Below are positions 45,915 to 57,692 of a stretch of DNA of 64,000 bases, piece by piece (the first letter of the stretch is position 1; each line of letters begins with the position of its first letter). The translations under genes were made by a program, and so were the position numbers. The notes under the pieces are model-generated. The model searched no databases, was not told the origin of the DNA, and saw nothing but the letters and a program-made list of their open reading frames with translations. This stretch comes from Spisula solida (lineage: Eukaryota > Mollusca > Bivalvia > Venerida > Mactridae): NCBI GenBank assembly GCA_947247005.1, contig OX365949.1, positions 16,619,130-16,683,129 on the forward strand. Reading direction: 5' to 3'.

Positions 45915-46666
45915 ATGAAATTATAACAAGGCCAGACTTCTAAGTACTTTGTAAACAAAATTGATGAAGTTACAACAAGACCAGACTTCAGAGTACTTTG
46001 TAAACAAACTGATGAAGTTATAACAAGACCAGACTTCAGAGTACTTTGTAAACAAACTGATGAAATTATAACAAGGCCAGACTTCAGATTATAACAAGAC
46101 CAGACTTCAGATTAATTTGTAAACAAAATTGATAAAGTTATAACAAGACCAGACTTCAGAGTACTTTGTAAACAAAATTGATGAAACTATAACAAGGCAA
46201 GACTTCTAAGTACTTTGTAAACAAAATTGATGAAGTTACAACAAGACCAGACTTCAGAGTACTTTGTAACCAAACTGATGAAGTTATAACAAGACCAGAC
46301 TTCAGAGTACTTTGTAAACAAACTGTTGAAGTTATAACAAGGCCAGACTTCAGAGTACTTTGTACACAAGCTTGATGAAATTATAACAAGGCCAGACTTC
46401 TGAGAACTTTGTACACAAACTTGATGAAATTATAACAAGGCCAGACTTCTTAGTATAAGTTGTACACAAAGTTGATGAAATTATAACAAGGCCAGACTTC
46501 TGAGTACTTTGTAAACAAATTGATGAAATTATAGCAAGACCAGACTTCTAAGTACTTTGTAAACAAAACTGATGGAATTATAACAAGGCCAGACTTCTTA
46601 GTATCTTGTACACAAAGTTGATGAAATTATAACAAGGCCAAACTTCTGAGTACTTTGTAAACAAAA
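45915..46666. repeat. 47-48-bp tandem array, about 15 copies
   Basis: The unit is TTGATGAAATTATAACAAGG, CCAGACTTCTGAGTACTTTG and TAAACAAA. The AGACCAGACTTCAGAG variant clusters at the left and GGCCAGACTTCT at the right. One copy is partly deleted near 46090. Confidence 0.95.
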
Positions 46667-48410
46667 TATGATTGATGCGTTTTATTTGCATTTTTTGAAA
46701 AAGAAAAGATAAACCTTTGATTACCTGATCAGTTAAAAAAAAAATTTGAAAAAAAATTTGAAATTTTTTTTTTTCACCAGGCCTACTGTAGAGCCAGTAT
46801 CAATAAATATATTTTAATAGATCTACAGAAAAAAAAAATATTTTTTTAAATTATGCAAGTTCCTGTGGTCTCTGTCAAATATTACAAAAGTACATTATCA
46901 GAATCTACCCTGGATAAAAGTTAACCCTATTGAGCCTTTAACTTGACAATGAGTGAAAACCTGTCTATCATGACTTCATATATGTCTTAAATATTGATTC
47001 CAAAAACGGTATTAAATTTATGTACAATCATCTATTGCTATTTACCATATTTACCGCATGGCATAAGTTGCGCACTGTAAACATGATATATTCATAACAT
47101 TCAATATACCTGGGACGTTCTTAAAAGATGCAGTTAAAATTGAATAGAGTCCAAAACTGGGGAATAAGTTAATTCAAATCATTATATATAAATTAGTCAA
47201 CTGCAATAATATCATCAATTGAAACTGCTTAATCTCTTCTATGTAGCATATTAAATCAACATTCAGAAAATATATATACTACATTTTTGTATATGATTTC
47301 CGTTTTAACTGAATACTGCTGTTTATAAACCACTCCCATGAAGAGTGCATCTCTTTGAAGATGTACATGCTTATAATGCGCGGTCCATGCAGAATGAATG
47401 AAGAACTAAATGAGCAGTGCAGTGAATATTTTATAGTTACTGAGTCCTAAAGCCATTCACTCAGGCCACTGTGCAGTGCAGTAAAATACTTCAATATTCT
47501 ACAGTAATCGTGTCTGTCCTAAAGCAAAACACGACATGCCATTATCGAATTGTGCTGGAATATTTCAGACAAATACTACTAGGGCTGCGTACCGGTTTCC
47601 GATAAAAATCGAATACCGGTATTTTGTATTCGATCGATACATCATATCGAACGTGCCTGTATCGGTCAAAAAATCGATCAACAAAAATATACATGTAAAT
47701 CAATAAAATACCCATTTTCAATCAAGTTTTCTGTCGTCTATTTGTTTCTTCTCAAAATGGTCAGGTCGTCGAAGTAGTTTATGTCCGAGTGAATCTAATT
47801 TTCAAACAAGAATCTGCTATGTAAACCACTTGCGCAATTTAAAATATATACAATTAGGTTGTATATCACATTTCAGGCCTGGCTTAATTGTGTTAAACCC
47901 CTACATCTTGTAAGTATGCACGTGCATATTTACAGTATTTAGATGCAGTTTTAATGCCAAAATAATATATCATATGATGTATCGAATATCGATCATTTTG
48001 TATTGATACAAATATCGTATCGATCATTCTAACAAATACATGTAAATCAGAAATCCATTTCAATTCATTAAGAATATATAAAAAAGATATTTTAAAACCC
48101 TGTTTCACTCACTCGCAGCACTTACGGTAGATTATGATTTGAATTACTACTATCATGCCATCAGACTCTGAGCTGCTCGACTTGAACAAAGTATTCATTG
48201 GGACGAAATTGGCATCAAAACCTTGAAAAAATATTGATGAATGATCTTCCTAGAATGTCTGCATGACTTTTCTACGACTTTAGCTTTTTCAGTACGGTGC
48301 AATAATAGACTTACATCACATTTATGCCACAAACAATGCCAATCATGTGTATTTTCTTCTAGATGTCAGAACTATGTACTAGACCCTGCAATGTTCGTAG
48401 TATAGCAGGC
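46667..48410. other. AT-rich sequence with A/T runs and a hAT-like fragment
   Basis: 46732-46848 holds facing A and T runs that form loose hairpins. TAGGGCTGCGTACCGGTTTC at 47580 with repeated ATCGATC and TATCGAT steps to about 48030 resembles the end and body of a hAT-type element, but no matching right end was found. A minus-strand GTAAGT at 48115 follows a short open stretch in another phase; not called. Confidence 0.4.
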
Positions 48411-48713
48411 AGGGTTTGGCCTGATCCTGACCTTTATGTATGAATATATTCATGGGGCTTCGAACACTAAACGCTTAATATCCATATTTATACTCTTTCC
48501 ATATTTGTTGTCTGCTGGAAATTCATGTTTTTCATCTGTGTCAAGCAAATTCTGCAATATCAGTTCTTTAGATTTGAGTTTGTGTATTATGCCTCTGAGT
48601 GTCTTTGTGATACTCCCTGTTAATATGAAAGCATGCAGCCAGGGTTATAAATATAGACAAGATATCAACTTTAAATTATGCTTATAGAAGGTAGAGGATC
48701 GTGTCAAACTCTC
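48411..48713. mobile_element. AGAGAATTTGAC-family MITE, diverged copy
   Basis: GGCCTGATCCTGACCTTTAT at the left and GAGGATCGTGTCAAACTCTCC at the right match 24990 and 53156. The interior shares CAAATTCTGCAATAT, GATACTCCC and AGCCAGGGTTATAAATAT. Confidence 0.65.
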
Positions 48714-49689
48714 CATACAATAGGTGAGCAGGGAATAAAAATGATTAATTAAATAATTAATGTAATTGCACATGTACTTACAATGTTCAATTTTTCATAA
48801 ATCCAAAACTTCTGTAACTAAAAATCCACTTCCACAAACTACATCTCAGAATTACTGCCTTAAAGTACTGATACATATAAAATATACCGTACACAAATAA
48901 CTCTGAATAAATATAATATTGGTAATGACAAAAGTATGTAACGATAAATCCCTGTCACACTATACTAACGATTTTGCTTAAATTGTAATGTTTTTTCTTC
49001 TCTGATACACTGAGTATAATCAATGCACTGTTTTTGTTCTATAAACCTGGTAATTGACGCACTGGATTAAACTCAAGCCTAACTTAATCTGTTGTTATTT
49101 TTTCAAGGACTTAATTGATGGATTTGCGAATCAGCTTAAAGATCAACAGTAAGCTAGTAGATAAGTCTACCATACAATCTGTGCAATGATTTTATTTCCT
49201 TCACGGTTCACCACAATAAAATATAAAGCAATTAGAAAATGATCAATCACAAATCGACATCATTGAAGGATAAAAGTTAAAACTAGTCTATCAAACTTCT
49301 TTTTTCATCAGATTTAGCCTTTTGCCTTTTCAAATCTTTGTTGTTGTTGACTTTACTCAACAATTTGTAAAATGAATCGATTCGAAAACCCCAAACCCCT
49401 TAATTTTGCTTTGAAGTAAACTATCAATACTTATTTACTTTTTTACAAACTGGTAATCCATATACATGAATTGAAAATAAACATTTTTATAAGAATAAAT
49501 AAATCAAACAAAAGATAAAGGTAAAAGGTCGACTCACTTCTGAATCATGGGTTCAAATCCTTCGATCAATATATATTTTTGTAACCTTGCTTTAAATGTA
49601 ATTCATACATATATTGAATGGAAACAATTAAAAAACATTTGACACATGTCAGGGTATTTAATTTTATATCCCTTATATACCACATATAT
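48714..49689. other. AT-rich sequence, nothing firm
   Basis: ATGGGTTCAAATCC at 49549-49562 resembles a tRNA B box with no tRNA around it. Confidence 0.4.
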
Positions 49690-49820
49690 TAACTAATGAA
49701 TTGTATGACTAATTGTGATAAAAGCATCTGTGATATTGATCACTGTATGACTTATTGTGAGACTATACAACAAATTCAATGTGTATGACTTATTGCGATA
49801 ACCGGAAGTTAACTTGTATA
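49690..49820. repeat. Single-copy relative of the 16-17.4-kb array element
   Basis: GATCACTGTATGACTTATTG, GAGACTATACAA, ATTCAATGTGTATGACTTAT and AACCGGAAGTTAACTTG match both the unit and the flanks of 16034-17397, with only two or three units instead of 38. Confidence 0.75.
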
Positions 49821-49826
49821 CACTGC

Positions 49827-49915
49827 CCTGCGTTCAAGGAAAAATCATGTGACGCACGTTTCATACCAGGTACATGTACGATACGTGCATCATTGAATTT
49901 TTCCCTGAACGCAGG
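49827..49915. mobile_element. 89-bp foldback MITE
   Basis: CCTGCGTTCAAGGAAAAATC and the complement of CCTGCGTTCAGGGAAAAATT form the arms, and ACGCACGTTTCATACC also folds back within. Part of the interior (AAAAATCATGTGACGCACGT) recurs at 12497-12540. Confidence 0.7.
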
Positions 49916-50299
49916 CTGGTGTAATGGTCAGTTTCTATAGTCTCCCTCCCCCAGAACTTCTCCAACGGATAAACTGGGCTCCCTGTATCGCGCAGGGAAG
50001 AAGTAAGGGATACGACTATAATGCCTAACTTTCTGATCCATGTCCTTTGGTCAGACCTAAAATATCCAATTTTTAATTGCAATTAGAACTATAGTTTACA
50101 GTATAATATAGATTGTACAGCAGGATTATATCAGAGTATTTATAACAATCTCTCCAGTAGAGCTGGGTTAACTGACAAGCCTGAAATATTTTGCTTGAAG
50201 TTAAAGAGAACAGAATGATATGATATCCATGATTTTATTAATATCTTATTGTGTTAATTGTCAAACTTGTTAAAGTGGTCATTTCAATTTAACAACCAC

Positions 50300-51399
50300 C
50301 CATAGCGAAAAACAGATCATGTTTGATGATTTAAAACATGTCTTAACATAATTAAACATGTTTTTGAAACAGTAATCATGTTGGTTGATCATGTTCAAGA
50401 AACATATTTGATCATCAAACATGATTCAAGGTAAAACTCAATTTTTGGCCCTCAAACGTAAAAATAAGTCACAGTAGGTGACCTAAATGTTGCAGGGAGA
50501 AGAAAGGATTGCACATAATGTTCCAATAGGGAACTTGATAAGTTGCTTGATGATTGGTCATGTTAAGATACGTTTGAACATGTTTTTTTTTGCTTTTGTG
50601 ATCATGTTGGTTCATCATGTGTTATGAACATGTTTGGTTGCCAAACATGATTGATGTTAAAAATCCTCAAGTGTCCATTTAAAAAAAGAGTACATAAAAT
50701 ATTTGTAGAAGCAGTAATTAATATATAAAACATGATCAAACGTGTTTAAACATGATCCAAGTACATAACTTCCCTTTAACAAAAATGATATATTTTGTTT
50801 GAAAATCCCAAAATACATCTTATAAAAAATCTATTGTGAATATTAACTGTATTGTATCTTATAATTGGACTTATGTATGCAATACAATTGAATAATATCA
50901 AACAGACAGAAACTTAATTTAAAGTAATTAAATATGTGTATATTTTACAAAATGTAACCAATCCTTAATAACTCTATACCTGAAGAGCATAATTATGAGG
51001 CACCAATCATTTCTTGAACACTCACTGTTTATGAAGCAGAACGTTCAGGAACTATCCAAACCAATTGGATAATATTCTTTTAGTTAAGACTGTTGTGCAT
51101 AATTTATTTCATGAAAAGTCTATTAAATACGTTAACAATATTATATGGGAAATGGTTGAATATGTTTAAACATGTTTAAACATGTTTTATGAAATCATGT
51201 TTGACCATGTTATTATTATGACTGTTATATATGACCAGTTTGACAGTCATTATTGATCATGTTAGATCGTGGTGCCATTTAACGTGTATGTTTAAACATG
51301 TTTAGAACATGTAAACATGTGCAAACATTTCAAAAAAACATGTTTGAATGTGTTTAAAACATGTTCAGACATGTTTAAATCATGAAATTTTTGCTATGG
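50300..51399. mobile_element. Inverted-repeat element filled with AAACATG palindromes
   Basis: CCATAGCGAAAAA at the left and TTTTTGCTATGG at the right are inverted. Both outer thirds (50310-50660 and 51155-51385) are packed with CATGTTT, AAACATG and GATCATG steps, for example AAACATGTTTAAACATGTTT at 51168-51187. The middle is AT-rich and plain. No open frame of note. Confidence 0.75.
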
Positions 51400-51534
51400 A
51401 CCTGTTCTAAACTAGTAAATTCCAAGCAGTTTTTCTATCAAAGACAATAAAGTATCCATTTTAACAACCATCAGATCTGTTTTAAGGAAACATGTAATTA
51501 CAATTAAATGCTTTAGAATATTTACAGTGTAGCA

Positions 51535-51682
51535 ATACCACGTGACTTTGGGCTACCGGTTCAAGACGAAGTTTGCTTCACTTCCAAAACAAAGATAGTA
51601 ATACGTATTTTATTTCTTTACCAATTTCTATGAAATATACGCCACGCTAAGGGGAAAATTATTTGCTTTCCACATAATATAA
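51535..51682. mobile_element. Left-arm fragment of the 22904 foldback family
   Basis: CAGTGTAGCAATACCACGTG, ATTTTATTTCTTTACCAATT and CTTTCCACATAATATAAGATC follow the left arm of 22904-23313. The right arm is absent. Confidence 0.8.
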
Positions 51683-51907
51683 GATCTTCTTCAATACAAA
51701 TAAATCAGCACTCAAATTCCTGTAGTACATAATTATAATTTCATAACTAGCACTTTGTTATCGAACACTACCAAGTGCTTTTCTTATTCAACAGGCCACT
51801 TCTATGATGCCGGTTTGTATTTTCTGTGTTCAGCAAGCACTTCTAGCCAAATAATTGACCCACTTTGTTCCAATCTGTAGCGCTTTTTGGTAGCATGCTA
51901 TTTTATA

Positions 51908-52336
51908 CAGGGTTCCCGCAAATATTCCGACACCAAATTCCCTGACTTTTCGCTGACCAAAGAGCAGTTTTCCCTGACATTTTAGAGTAATTGGACACCA
52001 ACGCATATTTTTGTTTGAGCAAAATATGGCAAAAAAAAAGAGAAAAGGAAGTTACATTTGCTTATAGGACAAATTAATTGTAAGGCAACAGTTGTAGGAC
52101 TGGAAATTAACACTAAGTTATAATAATTTAGCATTGTCGCAAGAAAGCATATCAAACGAGAATTTGTTTTTCATATTTACCATATTTCCCTACCAGGAAT
52201 TGAAACTTAAATTATCGACAGCTGTAATAAAGATTTTTTCAGATTTCCTTGACTAATTACAAAATTCCATGACTTTTCCCTGACCTTGAAACTTTTTCAT
52301 TTTTCCCTGACTTTTCCTTGACTGTTGGAACCCGGT
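51908..52336. repeat. Dispersed element, TTCCCTGACTTTTC type, copy 1
   Basis: Starts AGGGTTCCCGCAAATATTCC and ends TTTTCCTTGACTGTTGGAACCC, with many CCCTGACTTTT steps in the outer parts. Closely follows the plan of 61517-61946. GGGTTCC ends are inverted, so it is probably a MITE. Confidence 0.75.
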
Positions 52337-52665
52337 CTACCGTGGAAGGTGCTTTTACCACAGCCGCCATCAGTATTATTTTGCATGGCCTAACCTAACC
52401 CATTAAAAAAGACTTGTACAATATTTGAATCAGCTTAAACACAGATTATATATATACCTAGGTAGATAATTGTTGAACTTTTACAATATGATAATAAAAT
52501 AACCAACATTTGTATATTACAGGGGTTTTTGACTGATGAGCCGAAAATAAAGTGACAATGAATTCATTTAATACAAGTAATGTACTAGAAATGATTAAGA
52601 AATATGTAAAATCATTCATTTTTGCGGGTATATTGAAGTCCATGGTTTGGTAAATAATGTTAATA

Positions 52666-52885
52666 CGGTGCAACCTCTGCTAAGCAACACCTTTTGGGAG
52701 CTGCAAATATTGATCATTGTTTAGAGGTTGTTGCTCTACAGAGGTTAAATTTAAAATAAATATCAGCTGAGGGAAATGACACACATTAATTAATTGATAA
52801 AACTTCGTGGGGAAATTTAGTGTTGACTGTTGTTTATGATAGAGGTTGTTGCTCTATAGAGGGCTACTCTGGAGAGGTTGTCACG
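52666..52885. mobile_element. Relative of the 5613 MITE without the 58-bp array
   Basis: CGGTGCAACCTCTGCTAAGC at the left and GAGAGGTTGTCACG at the right are inverted; GAGGTTGTTGCTCTAYAGAGG occurs twice inside. TA is present at the left, CA at the right. Confidence 0.65.
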
Positions 52886-53155
52886 CAATGATGGATATAT
52901 ATGGAAAAGCAGGTTATTTTTTAATATTCTGTCATGTGTATTATGCAACATTATTGTTATGTTTTCACTGCCGTACCATAATTAAGATATGAACGACAGG
53001 TCACAAGACCGTTTCATCAAATCAGAATGCAGCATTTATATGAAAATTCATAAAGTTGTAATTATTAATATTTGGACACCCTTATGCAACAAACATGATC
53101 GGACAAAATAAAATATTCACGAGTTCCGGTCCGATGTTGCGGAAAGGTATGGCAC

Positions 53156-53362
53156 AGAGAATTTGACATGATCCTGACCTTTATGAATGAATATATTACA
53201 AGGTTCTTGCATTGAATATATAAATCTCTGCAAGCAAATCGTGCAATATGATGTGATACTCCCCGCTTATGAAACATACAACCAGGGTTATAAATATTAT
53301 AAGACAATAAATCAGCTGTGAAATTATGCTAATAGAAGATGGCGAATCATGTCAAATTCTCT
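53156..53362. mobile_element. AGAGAATTTGAC-family MITE, best-preserved copy
   Basis: AGAGAATTTGACATGATCCT and the complement of the right end GAATCATGTCAAATTCTCT match over about 18 bases. The interior agrees with 24990 and 48411. Confidence 0.8.
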
Positions 53363-53820
53363 GGACTATATGAATTATTTACATATTTAATGTAGATATA
53401 CGACATATATTTTTAATATTCGAACGGGTACCAGTCTAGAAAACAATTTGCCGACTTCGGCCATTTTCACAGTGACAGCACAGCTCGTTTTGTTACGAGT
53501 AATTTGATTGGCTGAAAGAGTTGCACAGTATTACCCGAACACTAATCATTTTCTATATTGCCACATGATCCGTCACGTGATACAACAAATGGTCGAAATG
53601 AATGTAAATATTAGAAATTGAATATAAGTTCTCCCTGAACAAATAAAACTTGAACTCGGATTATCGTCTATTTAAGCAGTACAGAAACCGTCAGGTGGCG
53701 GTAAGTTGCAAAAATATGTCCCGCTATCAAATCGCCGTACTTATATCTTTTTTTGAATATGCTGAGCATAACCTTTATTTGCCCATCAGCTTTCTGCTGA
53801 AATACGGCAGGCATATAAGT

Positions 53821-53902
53821 GCCTCCACCCGAAATTGAACCTGGGTCGCCAGATTAGACAGCAAGACAGTAATTAGTGTGCTAACCATTGAGTTATGGAG
53901 GC
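53821..53902 (-). tRNA. tRNA-like sequence with intact acceptor stem, probably pseudogene or SINE head
   Basis: On the minus strand GCCTCCA at the start pairs perfectly with TGGAGGC at the end (7 bp). TAACTCAATGGTTAGCAC is an A-box region and CCAGGTTCAATTTCGGG a T-arm with one mismatch (B box GGTTCAATT). It is 82 nt long, more than a standard tRNA, and the D and anticodon stems do not fold well, so I cannot assign an anticodon. No T-run terminator follows. Confidence 0.4.
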
Positions 53903-54672
53903 TTCCAGTGGAAGTATTGTCCATAATAATAACTAGCTTAGTCATTCAGGGGCCGTAATTCTGTTGAAATATTGGATAGCGTTACTTGGCATTGACAATA
54001 TAAGATATTTATGATGGTAAACAAGTATGCCAAGTTTAAAAGAAATGCATTGAAGGACGTTGAAAATATTTGAGTTTCAATAACTTGAAAGTTTGGTCAA
54101 CAATTTCAATGAGATGGACGGACGAGCAAATGAACGGACAGGACAATCACTATATCGATATGCTTCCCCGGGGCATAAAAACATAACCAAGCAATTAAAT
54201 ATCAAATACTACAAGTAAAAACATAATCAAGCAAAAAACTACCGTACTAAGTAAGTATACAAGAAAAAACATGTAAGGTAAAAAAAAATAGTACCTTCAG
54301 ACCCCGAGCACCATTCAATGGCATAAAATCCTACATGTACCGATTTAATTTAATATTCCAATAACTTAATTAAAAATATCATTAAATATAATAAATGGCC
54401 CAAATGTACTTGAAAAGTTTAACTATATTAGAATTTCAGTTTTCTGCATAATATCAATTACTGTTTATATTTATCAATTATCAACATATCGACCACTTTC
54501 ATCGTGTTAGTGACACAAGCTGCTTATATTATCGAATGATGATCACACTTATAAATATATATCACAGGAACATATCATAATATTTGATAACTTCTGGTCA
54601 TTTATCCAATCAGGTTTATATGATAAACATTAGGTCTATGTTCGTACTTTATTCCCATTGAATATACCGGTA
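53903..54672. other. AT-rich sequence with a dispersed repeat remnant
   Basis: About 53945-54180 (GGGGCCGTAATTCTG, AAGTTTAAAAGAAATG, GGACGGACGAGCAAATG) resembles another mollusc dispersed repeat. Nothing coding. Confidence 0.4.
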
Positions 54673-55557
54673 TCCAAAATGAACATGCTGTACAGTCAGT
54701 CATTTTCACGGACATTAAATTTAACAGAATTTGGTTAAAATTGAGCAATAGCATACGGTACAGAAGTCAGGCACAGTGATTAACATCCAAAATGAACATA
54801 TACTGTACAGTCAGTCATTTCCACAGACATTGAATTTAACAGAATTTGGTTAAAATTGAGCAATATCATTGGGTACAGAAGTCAGGCACAGTGGTTAACA
54901 TCCAAAATGAACATATACTGTACAGCTAGTCATTTTCACGGACATTAAATTAAACAGAACTTGGTCAAAATTGAGCAATTTCATTAGGTACAGAAGTCAG
55001 GCACAGTGATTAAAATCCAAAATGAACATATACTGTACAGTCAATCATTTTCACGGACATTAAATTGAACATACTTTGGTTAAAATTGAGCAATACCTGT
55101 GCTTCGCTAATTAGCTACGTTAAAGCTATGCTTAAAGCTGTGTTAAAGCTTGATTAAAGCAACATTAAAGCTGGTAGTATTGGCCCCCTAAAAGCGAAGC
55201 TTTAGCATAAAAAAAGCTTTGCTAAAGCTATTTTTTTTTTTTAAAAAATGCAGCTCCTTACTAAAGCTGAATTTTTTCAAACAAGCTTCGCTTAAAAGCT
55301 GCGCCTTTTTCAACAAAAAACGCAGCTCTTCGCTAAAGCTGCGTTTTTTTCAAAATAAGCTTTGCTAAAGCTGCACCTTTTCAACAGCTGCGTTTTTTCG
55401 AACAAGCTTCACTAAAGCTGTGGTTTTCCTAACATAATCATTGGGTACAGATGTCAGGCAAATTGATTGAAAATACATGAATATCAAGATGAACATGATT
55501 TTATACAGTACAGTCAGTCATTTTTATAGTTATTAAATTTCAAAGAATTCTGTTAAA
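54673..55557. repeat. 115-bp tandem array, five copies, the last one split
   Basis: CCAAAATGAACATATACTGT, CAGTCAGTCATTTTCACGGA, AACAGAATTTGGTTAAAATT and TTGGGTACAGAAGTCAGGCA mark each unit. GAACAT anchors are at 54681, 54794, 54909 and 55024, and again at 55491 after an insertion. Confidence 0.9.
55096..55437. repeat. AGCT-rich palindromic insertion within the 115-bp array
   Basis: About 342 bp made of GCTAAAGCT, AAGCTTTGC, TTCGCTAAAGCTGCG and AACAAGCTTCGCTTAA steps in both orientations, with T-runs between. It breaks one 115-bp unit after GAGCAATA, and the unit resumes at TCATTGGGTACAG. Strong local hairpin potential. Origin unknown. Confidence 0.8.
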
Positions 55558-55596
55558 GGCATATTGACCTAGTTGTTGACCCCGGACGACCCAATA

Positions 55597-55680
55597 CAGT
55601 ATAACCTGGTTTATCTGGCATCCCATCGGACCAGATAAGGGTGCTGGATAAAGCAGTGTGCCTGGTAAAACCAGGTTTTA
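55597..55680. mobile_element. Short pogo/Tigger-like end inside a 145-bp-module scrap
   Basis: After TA, CAGTATAACCTGGTTTATCT GGCA is the Tigger-type start, with GGACCAGATAAGG and CTGGTAAAACCAG forming hairpins. The bases before it (GACCTAGTTGTTGACCCCGG) are part of a BIV160-like module. The 152-codon minus frame at 55553-56011 overlaps this and is not supported. Confidence 0.5.
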
Positions 55681-56161
55681 TAGAAATACATATAACTTTA
55701 TAATTGCTTAAAAAAAGACAATTATAACAAATGAATATTGAAATATAGCCATTATTGACGAGAATTAATTCGCGTTTTAAGGTCACCCTCTGATTCTCCA
55801 AAAAGCACCATTCGAATATGCCCGTAAGAGCATTCAATATGACGATGGGTGATCTCTGGATGTCATCTTTCCATAGTTGGTCACTTAACAATGTAACGTA
55901 CTTATGTACACTGACAGGAGTAAGGTGCTTAAAATGCACGTATTTTAGCAGATATACAAATATGCCGTAATGTATCGGTTCAGTGTAACGTTTCTGTGAA
56001 AAAAAGTTCAAGCACCTGAAAAATTAAGATTATAGGATATTTGTATGATTATTTCTACATAATAACAGTCCTTCGATGATATTCCAATGAAATCAGTTAT
56101 TTGTGCAACAGCTCCATGTGCTTATTGAATAATTTCACAAAATGTCCGTAACGTATCTGTT

Positions 56162-56460
56162 TTAAAATTTTGAACAAGAGCCAAAATGTAAAAGAATACG
56201 CCTGTCTCGGGCATGGTCAATGAAACAAACAATCCAAAAAACTTTAATTAAAGGACCATAACCCAGAAGGCCTTGGCTGATTTGGCCTATAATTGAACTT
56301 GGCCTAGATATTATGCCCATAAGCATTGTCATAAAGTTTGAAGATGATGGGATGATAACGATGAGCGTAAGAGTACAGACAAACTGCACGACGCCTCTCA
56401 CCTGCCCGTCCGCCCGCCAAGGGTGTTCCCATCATTCATCCTGTTTTTCAACGGGTGTAT
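56162..56460. repeat. Dispersed mollusc repeat
   Basis: GGACCATAACCCAGAAGGCC, TGGCCTATAATTGAACTTGG and ATATTATGCCCATAAGCATT, ending in CGTCCGCCCGCC, are typical of a bivalve dispersed repeat that I recall. The 79-codon minus frame here is a by-product. Confidence 0.6.
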
Positions 56461-57029
56461 AAAAAGTGTCAGTTCACTGTTCAAATCTTCATTTCTTAGA
56501 AATATACTGCTTTCTCTATACAATTCTTTACCAGCAATGCCATCTTACTTTATCCAATTAGTCAAATTGCCCTTGAAATGATGAAAAATATGTTTTTATC
56601 CATCTAATATTTTGACATATTAGCAGCGTAACATATCTGTTGCCAAAATGACCGACAAAGTCTCACTCAATGAACAGGACATTAAATCTGAGTTTCTGTC
56701 AATTAATTGCTGATATTTATTAAATACTGGTAGGTACACCATTTTTACATCATATGAAACATAACTTTATGAATTTTGCACATTACAATATAAGACTTAA
56801 TGACATTTTATCGCCGACAAGCATTTTTGACAGAATTCGGGCTCCATATAGCATTTATGACCCTCAAAATGTTTGCAAAAGACTTAAATCTGTTTTGAAT
56901 CTAACAGTACTTATGCTAATGTGTTATATCTAGCATTGAGCAAGTACCAATTTATTCATTTTACAAGAAAATCAGGGCGCCAACAGCATTTTTACGGTTT
57001 TGTTTATCTATCTGTAGAATGAACGTACT
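56461..57029. other. Unique sequence, nothing recognised
   Basis: No supported feature. Confidence 0.4.
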
Positions 57030-57345
57030 GCTTAGTACTACATGTCTCGCTCTGCAACCATACATTTAATACATACTTTTTATTTGCAAGAATGACCATT
57101 TCCTTTTCATTTTTTATGCAGATAATGTGTCATTTGGCAACATCCATACACTTCTGCATATATATTCAAGGATTCTCAGTTAAATTAAACTACCAATTTG
57201 GCATTTCAAGTACTTTTCAAGGTTGAAACCTAATTCAAGGACTTTTCAAGGTTGAAACCTAATTCAAGGACTTTTCAGGGCCTGTGTGAACCCTTGTCTC
57301 TGTATTGGAACACCTGGAAAGCAGACACTTTGGTACATGTTTATA
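57030..57345. repeat. Dispersed repeat carrying the likely source of the 93-bp array
   Basis: 57165-57260 matches 36180-36300 (TTCAAGGATTCTCAGTTAAA, TTGGCATTTCAAGTACTTTT). AATTCAAGGACTTTTCAAGG with TTGAAACCT is doubled. Then CAAGGACTTTTCAGGGCCTG, TGTATTGGAACACCTGG and GGTACATGTTTATAA form a diverged version of one 93-bp unit (57264-57345). Confidence 0.75.
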
Positions 57346-57692
57346 ACATCGCAACAAGGTGTAGTCAACCCACATCATTCTAGTGTGATAAACATCTGTG
57401 TATTTGCTAATATAATGAAAGTATCTGTGATATACACAACATAATGCTCGCCCATATGGGTTATTCCGGTGGCGAGGGTAAATAAATCCAACAACTGCAT
57501 ACACAACAATTTAATCAAGAACAGAAGGACTCACTATAATCACATATTTTCCATTACGTCAAAGTTCTTTTTAATTAATTAGTTTCCATTCTAATTTCTT
57601 TGTCCATATGAAGTATTATGACTAATTGTGGGTGTTTTTCAAAATAAGTGCAAAATGTTGTCCAAGGATTGTAATAACTGTATTGTCTCATG

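Noticed and set aside
48116..48226. Minus-strand frame starting MNTLFKSSSSESDG that runs into GTAAGT
   Set aside because: It is phase 1, unlike the other minus exons, and the last codons are an AT-driven Ile/Val run, so chance is more likely.
49525..49575. tRNA gene from a B-box-like ATGGGTTCAAATCC
   Set aside because: No A box, acceptor stem or full cloverleaf around it.
55553..56011. 152-codon minus frame
   Set aside because: Its end is made of a Tigger-like repeat and a BIV160-like scrap; the rest shows no family features.
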